DNA from: Gallionella sp.
Lineage (GTDB): Bacteria; Pseudomonadota; Gammaproteobacteria; Burkholderiales; Gallionellaceae
NCBI GenBank assembly: GCA_030690245.1
Contig: JAUYGW010000214.1
Span: forward strand, 1 to 17,979
Reading direction: 5' to 3'
Length of the DNA stretch: 17,979 bases
A model generated the notes under the pieces. The model was given only the letters and a program-made list of their open reading frames with translations. It ran no database searches and was not told where the DNA came from. The position numbers and the translations under genes are program-made. Every line of letters begins with the position of its first letter. The first letter of the stretch is position 1. This document shows, piece by piece, positions 13,467-17,979 of this stretch.

Positions 13467-13874
13467 TTACCACTTGCCGCTAGGGCCTTTGGTTCCATCA
13501 CTGGTCAAAGTCAACGCGCCATCGCTGGTTTGCCCTGGGCCGGTCGGGGTAGCGGTAACTATGAAATAAGGAGGGGTAGCGGCTGTGGTGCATTGTGATG
13601 AGTCAGGATTGATGCAAATCGCGACAGTGTAGTGCTTGCTGACATCCGTTGGAGCAGTCATACCAAGCGTAGCCAGATCGGCCGCATAAATACGCGCATC
13701 CAGCAAATATTGCTTTTCACGGTTTGCCACATCCACCATGAAAGCTTGGGCGGCGGCGCGATTGCCCTTGACGACATAATTCTGGTAGTTGGGAATGGCA
13801 ACTGCAGCAAGAATGCCGACAATCACGACGACAACCATTATTTCAATCAGGGAAAAACCTTTTTGCTTACTCAT
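13467..13874 (-). CDS. pilE: Type IV pilin, PilE-like minor pilin
   Basis: A 135-residue prepilin with the short leader MSKQKG cleaved before FSLIEIMVVVVIVGILAAVA, then IPNYQNYVVKGNRAAAQAFM. This is the standard type IV pilin N-terminal helix with Glu at +5. NREKQYLLDARIYAADLATLGM and the paired cysteines (ICINPDSSQC) fit the PilE group of minor pilins in pilY1 operons. The ATG at 13874 has AGGAG five bases upstream; a GTG six bases earlier overlaps that site and is unlikely. It is first in the operon, whereas in Pseudomonas pilE is last. A role as major pilin cannot be excluded. Confidence 0.87.
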   Translation of the reverse strand: MSKQKGFSLIEIMVVVVIVGILAAVAIPNYQNYVVKGNRAAAQAFMVDVANREKQYLLDARIYAADLATLGMTAPTDVSKHYTVAICINPDSSQCTTAATPPYFIVTATPTGPGQTSDGALTLTSDGTKGPSGKW

Positions 13875-13902
13875 GCGCACTCCTCAAAATGATATAAAAA
13901 TG

Positions 13903-13930
13903 AGATAAGCATTACACTTGACGGCTCCAA
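13903..13930 (-). promoter_or_regulatory. Candidate sigma-70 promoter for the pilin operon
   Basis: On the minus strand TTGGAG (13930-13925) is followed after 16 bases by TTATCT (13908-13903), ending 28 bases before the first pilin start. Both boxes match four or more consensus positions. I saw no sigma-54 pattern in this gap. The call rests on motif spacing only. Confidence 0.35.
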
Positions 13931-14012
13931 TGACGCGTTTCTATCGCAAAATCGACACGGAATCAACATAAAACAGACAGGATGTCGCAAAATGCATATC
14001 GGCGGTTCGATA

Positions 14013-15926
14013 TTACATAGCTAGTGAGCGCTGCTCCAGTTCTTCCCAGCGTTGCATCGCCACCGCTATTTCCGCCCCGATTTCCTCGTTGCGCGCTTGC
14101 AGTTGCTTGGCGCGTTTGACATCGCTGCGGTACAGCGTGCCATCGGCGAGATGCGCGGCGATGTCGATCTGCTCGCGCTCCAATACCTCGATGCGCTTGG
14201 GCAGCTCTTCCAGCTCGCGCGCATCCTTGTGGCTGAGTTTGCTGCTGGCTTTGGGTTTTTCTGCCGGCGCAACTGCCGCACGCGGCGGCGTTGCAACGGG
14301 CGGCCTGGCGGCTGCCGTTGCCTGGTATTTTTTCACGCGCACCCAGTCCTCATAGCCGCCGACGTATTCGATCAGCTTGCCGTCGCCTTCGAACGCGATC
14401 ACCTGCGTGACCACGTTGTCAAGGAAGGCACGATCATGGCTGACCAGAAACAGCGTGCCGTCATAGTTTGCCAGCAATTCTTCGAGCAGCTCCAGCGTCT
14501 CGATGTCGAGATCGTTGGTCGGCTCGTCGAGCACCAGCACGTTGGCAGGCTGGGTGAACAGGCGCGCCAGCAGCAGGCGGTTGCGCTCGCCGCCGGAACA
14601 GCTCTTGACCGGCGAACGGGCGCGCTCCGGCGCGAACAGGAAATCGCCGAGATAGCTGATGACATGCTTCTTCTGCCCGCCGATTTCGACAAAATCCGAA
14701 CCCTGGCTGATGGTGTCGGCCAGCGTCGCATCGTCATCCAGTTGCTCGCGCAACTGGTCGAAATACGCGACCGAAATCTTCGTGCCGAGCTTGACCTTCC
14801 CGGAGTCCGGTTCCATTTGACCGAGAATGATCTTGAGCAGCGTGCTCTTGCCCGCGCCGTTCGGGCCGAGCAGGCCGATCTTGTCGCCACGCTGGATGCG
14901 GCAGGAAAAATCGTCGATGATCTTGCGTTCGCCAAACGATTTGCTGACATTTTCCAGCTCGGCCACCAGCTTGCCGGAACGGTCGCCGGTGTCCACTGTC
15001 ATCTCGACCTTGCCGACTTTTTCACGGCGCGCCGCACGGTCGCGGCGCAATTGTTCCAGGCGCAGCACGCGGCCTTCGTTGCGGGTGCGGCGCGCCTTGA
15101 CCCCCTGGCGTATCCACACTTCTTCCTGCGCCAGAACCTTGTCGAACTTGGCGTTCACCACCGCCTCGTCGCTCAACATGCGTTCCTTGATTGCCTGATA
15201 GGCGGAAAAATTGCCGGGGAAACTCGCCAGCTTGCCGCGATCCAGTTCGATGATGCGCGTGGTGACGTTATCCAGAAAGCGCCGGTCATGCGTGACGAAC
15301 AACACCGCGCCGACAAAGTTGTTCAGCAGCCCTTCCAGCCATTCGATGGATTCGAAATCCAGATGGTTGGTCGGTTCGTCGAGGATCAGCACATCCGGCT
15401 CTGCCACCAATGCCTGCGCCAATGCCACGCGCTTGCGCTGCCCGCCGGACATGTCACCGACGCGTTTGTCTGGGTCCAGATCCAGCCGCGCGATCGCGGT
15501 CTCGATGCGCGCCTGCACCGACCAGCCGTTCTGCGCCTCGAGCTGGGTCTGCAAGTGCTGCATTTTTTCCAGCAGCGCTTCCACGTCCGCATCCGGTTCG
15601 GATAATTGATGGGAAACATGATGGTAATCGCTGAGCAGCGTATGCAAATCGCCCAAGCCCTGCGCCACCGCATCGAACACCGTGTCGTCGGCATTCAGCA
15701 CCGGCTCCTGGCTGACGTAGCAGATCCGCGCGGTCGGTGCGCGCCACACCAGCCCGTCATCGAGATTCCCCTGCCCGGCCAGCACGCGCATCATGCTCGA
15801 CTTGCCGCCGCCGTTGCGCCCGATCAGGCCGACGCGTTCGCCTTCATCGAGTTGAAAATCAGCGTGGTCGAGCAGTGCGACGTGCCCGAATGCGAGGCTC
15901 GCCTTGTCTAAGGTAATAATTGGCAT
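14013..15926 (-). CDS. uup: ABC-F family ATPase Uup
   Basis: A 637-residue soluble protein with two ABC ATPase domains and no membrane segment. Domain 1 has Walker A GRNGGGKSS (36-44), signature MSGGQRKRVALAQAL and Walker B VLILDEPTNHLD. Domain 2 has Walker A GPNGAGKST (about 353-361), signature CSGGERNRLLLARLF and Walker B VLVLDEPTNDLD. The charged C-terminal coiled coil (from about 560, KLSHKDARELEELPKRIEVL) is the Uup DNA- and ribosome-binding tail. ABC-F proteins act on the ribosome, and Uup also affects precise transposon excision and replication intermediates. The ATG at 15926 begins MPIITLDKASLAFG, as in the family. No strong ribosome-binding site is visible. Confidence 0.95.
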   Translation of the reverse strand: MPIITLDKASLAFGHVALLDHADFQLDEGERVGLIGRNGGGKSSMMRVLAGQGNLDDGLVWRAPTARICYVSQEPVLNADDTVFDAVAQGLGDLHTLLSDYHHVSHQLSEPDADVEALLEKMQHLQTQLEAQNGWSVQARIETAIARLDLDPDKRVGDMSGGQRKRVALAQALVAEPDVLILDEPTNHLDFESIEWLEGLLNNFVGAVLFVTHDRRFLDNVTTRIIELDRGKLASFPGNFSAYQAIKERMLSDEAVVNAKFDKVLAQEEVWIRQGVKARRTRNEGRVLRLEQLRRDRAARREKVGKVEMTVDTGDRSGKLVAELENVSKSFGERKIIDDFSCRIQRGDKIGLLGPNGAGKSTLLKIILGQMEPDSGKVKLGTKISVAYFDQLREQLDDDATLADTISQGSDFVEIGGQKKHVISYLGDFLFAPERARSPVKSCSGGERNRLLLARLFTQPANVLVLDEPTNDLDIETLELLEELLANYDGTLFLVSHDRAFLDNVVTQVIAFEGDGKLIEYVGGYEDWVRVKKYQATAAARPPVATPPRAAVAPAEKPKASSKLSHKDARELEELPKRIEVLEREQIDIAAHLADGTLYRSDVKRAKQLQARNEEIGAEIAVAMQRWEELEQRSLAM

Positions 15927-15994
15927 ATATGAAAACTACTTGTTAAAACGAAACGATTGATTGAAAAAACCGATGAGCAAATATTCGATGAAAA

Positions 15995-16309
15995 TCACGC
16001 CGGGTCATTGAAACTCCAGAAGCGCAACAACAGCGCAGACAGCAACGCCAATGCCCCGGCGTTCCAGTAATGCCATATCGTGCCGAACAACAACCCGGCA
16101 GGAATGGCATTCAGGTCGACGGCGAGATGATACCAGCCAAACGCCGTACCGCGCTCGCGTTCGTCGGCATACAGGCTGATCAACGCGTGCTCCGAGCCTT
16201 CGCCCAGGCCGGCCAGCAAGCCATACAGCAGGGTGCAGGCCCACAACGTGTTGCCCTGTTCGACCAGCCCGAGCGCAATGACGGTGCCAGGTAATTTATG
16301 TTTTTTCAT
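15995..16309 (-). pseudogene. Remnant of an MFS transporter (C-terminal fragment)
   Basis: The 104-residue reading contains LYGLLAGLGEGSEHALISLY, then ADERERGTAFGWYHLAVDLN and AIPAGLLFGTIWHY. This matches the penultimate-helix region of a roughly 400-residue major facilitator transporter, which normally reads EG.EKALV..LAPE..RGTAFG.YH...G. Everything N-terminal is missing. The reading stays open upstream for a few codons (NPLGHPF) before the palindromic element at 16346, and on its far side there is only the tRNA gene. Either a deletion or the element removed the front. An ATG at 16309 exists but lacks a ribosome-binding site. It could be expressed as a small membrane protein, though decay is more likely. 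Confidence 0.7.
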
Positions 16310-16345
16310 AAATGGATGACCGAGCGGGTTCTGATTACGCGACGT

Positions 16346-16493
16346 TTAACAGGGTGATGAAAAACGTAACGAGCGATGACAGAACAAGGAGCGAAAGGGC
16401 AAAAAAGCGGAATTTACATTGAGTAAATGAGCATTTTGCGCCCTTGAGCAACGCAGTTATGTCGAGCGCAGTAGTTTTTCAACGCCCTGTTAA
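16346..16493. mobile_element. 148-base imperfect palindrome, MITE-like element
   Basis: The outer arms TTAACAGGGTGATGAAAAAC (16346-16365) and GTTTTTCAACGCCCTGTTAA (16474-16493) pair at 18 of 20 positions plus one G-T. Further in, AAAGGGC pairs with GCCCTT, and AAAA with TTTT. The centre is ATTTAC-ATTGA-GTAAAT (16412-16428). The whole unit is symmetric about 16420 to within one base. It has no open reading frame. I see no clear target-site duplication. The arms resemble a common dispersed GTTTTTCAAC..CCTGTTAA repeat. Confidence 0.65.
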
Positions 16494-16495
16494 GC

Positions 16496-16501
16496 TAGAA
16501 T
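16496..16501 (+). promoter_or_regulatory. -10 box of the tRNA-Arg promoter
   Basis: TAGAAT lies 25 bases before the tRNA and is followed by a GC-rich discriminator (GCGCCCC), the pattern of stringently controlled stable-RNA promoters. At the right distance upstream is only the GTTTTT end of the palindromic element, a poor -35. Confidence 0.45.
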
Positions 16502-16526
16502 GCGCCCCTGTATCCGCAGTCAAGCT

Positions 16527-16601
16527 GTCTCCGTAGTTAAATGGATATAACCGGCCCCTCCTAAGGGTCAATTACAGGTTCGATTCCTGTCGGGGACACC
16601 A
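16527..16601 (+). tRNA. tRNA-Arg (anticodon CCT)
   Basis: The 75-base sequence folds as a tRNA. The acceptor stem GTCTCCG/CGGGGAC (one G-T pair) is followed by discriminator A and an encoded CCA. The D arm reads TAGTTAAATGGATATAA. The anticodon loop CTCCTAA carries CCT. The T arm is ACAGG-TTCGATT-CCTGT. It is very close to E. coli argW as I recall it. It reads AGG codons. This tRNA is a frequent phage integration site, but no attachment repeat was seen on either side. The next gene is convergent and ends 16 bases away. Confidence 0.96.
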
Positions 16602-16617
16602 CATTCCATTTGATCGT

Positions 16618-17979
16618 TCAGATCACCCGATCGTTGCCGCCGTCGATCGGCACTTGTGCGCCGGTGATCTTCGCGAACAGCGCGCCGCACATTTCCGCTA
16701 TCAGCTCCGCCACGTCCCTGCTGGTGACTTCCTCATGCAGCACATTGTTGCGCTTGTAATCGTCGACGCTCATGCCGTAATGGGCGGCGCGCTGCGCCAG
16801 CACTTCCGGCGTCCAGATGCCGGTGTCGAACACCGCGTTCGGATGCACCAGGTTGATCCTGATTTTATCCGCGCCCCACTCCAGCGCGGCGACGCGCGCA
16901 ACCTGCGTCAGCGCCGCCTTGGAAGCGGAATAGGCCACCGCGCCGGGGCCGGGCGCCGGGACGTTCTTCGAGCCGTTTACCACGACGCGGCCATACCTCG
17001 GCGCAGCTTTAAGCAACGGATGCGCCTCGCGCATGATCGCCAGATTGGAATCCAGGTTGACCGCCATCACCTTGCGCCACTCGTCGTCGGACAACGCCGC
17101 TATCTTCTTGCCGCCGGGGAAGATGCCCGCATTCAGCACCAGCATGTCGAGGCCGCCATAGCGGCGTAGCGCCTGTTCGATCACGCGCCGGATGTCCTGT
17201 GTTGAGGTCAGGTCGGCGGTGATGCCCAGATAATCTTCACGAGCATAGTCCTCGCGGTTGCCGAATAACGTCTCCACCGCCGGATTGATGTCCACCGCCA
17301 CCACCGCCGCGCCACGGTTCAGGAACGACTGCACGCAGGCCTTGCCGATGCCGGACGCCGCGCCGGTCACCAGCACAACTTCGCCGGCGAACGCTTTCGG
17401 CGCCCCGGCTTTTTTCAGCTTGGCCTGCTCCAGGTCCCAGTATTCCATGCTGAACAGCGGGGCCTCGCCCAGCGCCCGATAGCCGCCGAGCTTTTCGCCG
17501 CGCAGTATGATGTCCTGGGTATGCAGGTAGATATCCTCGACGATCTGCGTGTCGCGTGCCGAACGGCCCACGCTGACCAGACCGAACTCCGGATCGATGA
17601 TCACGCGCGGCGCGGGGTCGAGCATCGTCAGCGGCTGCTTCGCCTGTTTCACGTTCTTCTCGAAGCCCTGTTTATAGGCCTGCGCATAGGCATCGACATC
17701 GCGTCCGAACATCGGCAGGCGCTTGGTGCGGATCACGTGATCCGGCGTGGCCGGGCCGCGTTGCGTAATGCTGGCCGCGTTGGGATGGCGCGCAAAGGCC
17801 AGCGCAGCGCTATTGACATTGCTGCGCAACAGCAGCGGAAAACCGGCGGCAGCGGAAACTTTCTTTCTCAACTCCGGCAACGCTAACCAGTTGGCGGTTG
17901 GTGCAATATCAGTTACCGGGACAAGCGGCGCATTTCTGCTCAGGTAATCCTCGGCGCGGCCGACCAGCTCTATCATCCG
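16618..17979 (-). CDS. Bifunctional aldolase/short-chain dehydrogenase, C-terminal part; runs off the right edge
   Basis: About 453 codons are present and the frame stays open to the window end, so the true start lies beyond it; the Met at 17976 is probably internal. The C-terminal half is a short-chain dehydrogenase with cofactor loop VLVTGAASGIGKA, then LVLNAG, the catalytic YSASK pair (GAVAYSASKAALTQ) and the ending GAQVPIDGGN. The segment before it (TKRLPMFGRDVDAYAQAYKQ, then VIIDPEFGLVSVGRSARDTQ) matches the linker and C-terminal region of a class II aldolase/adducin domain. The full-length family (RhaD/YuxG-like, about 650-700 residues) joins sugar-phosphate aldolase and alcohol dehydrogenase activities. 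The substrate cannot be named here. Confidence 0.88.
   Translation of the reverse strand, partial: RMIELVGRAEDYLSRNAPLVPVTDIAPTANWLALPELRKKVSAAAGFPLLLRSNVNSAALAFARHPNAASITQRGPATPDHVIRTKRLPMFGRDVDAYAQAYKQGFEKNVKQAKQPLTMLDPAPRVIIDPEFGLVSVGRSARDTQIVEDIYLHTQDIILRGEKLGGYRALGEAPLFSMEYWDLEQAKLKKAGAPKAFAGEVVLVTGAASGIGKACVQSFLNRGAAVVAVDINPAVETLFGNREDYAREDYLGITADLTSTQDIRRVIEQALRRYGGLDMLVLNAGIFPGGKKIAALSDDEWRKVMAVNLDSNLAIMREAHPLLKAAPRYGRVVVNGSKNVPAPGPGAVAYSASKAALTQVARVAALEWGADKIRINLVHPNAVFDTGIWTPEVLAQRAAHYGMSVDDYKRNNVLHEEVTSRDVAELIAEMCGALFAKITGAQVPIDGGNDRVI

Noticed and set aside
13875..14012. Sigma-54 promoter ahead of the pilin operon
   Set aside because: No GG-N10-GC pattern with the TGGCAC/TTGC context is present on the minus strand in this gap.
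14052..15605. A 517-codon open frame on the plus strand opposite uup
   Set aside because: It is antisense to a clearly recognised ABC-F gene, its translation is low-complexity and Gln/Arg/Leu-rich, and it has no recognisable motif. High GC content explains it.
16527..16620. Phage or genomic-island attachment site at tRNA-Arg
   Set aside because: I looked for a repeat of the tRNA 3' end and for an integrase within the window and found neither. The flanking genes look like core or remnant genes.

Overview
The window looks like chromosomal DNA of a betaproteobacterium, probably a Gallionella/Sideroxydans-type member of the Nitrosomonadales. That placement is inferred from the style of the PilY1 and minor-pilin proteins, the GC-rich codon use and the mix of housekeeping genes. 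No database search was possible. The content is mostly core genome with a few mobile or repeated pieces.

Layout. 1-482 (minus): the 5' end of purL, running off the left edge. 595-1141 (plus): a small addiction-module antitoxin and a ParE/RelE-type toxin. 1164-3354 (plus): a tight run of nnrD (NAD(P)H-hydrate dehydratase), a DUF2937 membrane protein and a spermidine-synthase-like protein, joined by ATGA overlaps. 3475-4947 (plus): lemA followed by a GIDE-type membrane protein with an EF-hand loop. 4948-5136: a stem-loop and a REP-type doublet. 5137-5658 (minus): a cytochrome b561. 5807-13874 (minus): a pilin operon in transcription order pilE-like, fimT/gspH-like, pilV, pilW, pilX, pilY1, then a TonB-like gene at the end. 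14013-15926 (minus): uup, an ABC-F ATPase. 15995-16309 (minus): a 5'-truncated MFS transporter remnant. 16346-16493: a long imperfect palindrome of MITE type. 16527-16601 (plus): tRNA-Arg(CCT). 16618-17979 (minus): the C-terminal two-thirds of a bifunctional aldolase/short-chain dehydrogenase, running off the right edge.

How the genes work together. The minor pilins would form the priming tip of a type IV pilus, and PilY1 is the tip adhesin/mechanosensor. This is the most distinctive locus. PilY1 carries about 245 residues of six tandem cysteine-rich repeats (22 Cys) plus a Thr/Gly-rich beta-strand stretch, inserted inside its von Willebrand A domain. PilW and PilX each carry a calcium-type DxDxDG-like loop, while I see no such canonical loop in PilY1. 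A TonB-like protein is translationally linked to the end of pilY1, which is unusual.

Other points of interest. A short dispersed repeat (core CCTGAGCC..GTC.AAGGGC) sits in frame inside both purL and nnrD. The divergent purL and toxin-antitoxin promoters appear to share overlapping -10 boxes. The edge of the MITE-like palindrome lies where the -35 box of the tRNA-Arg promoter should be. No gap between genes exceeds about 220 bases.
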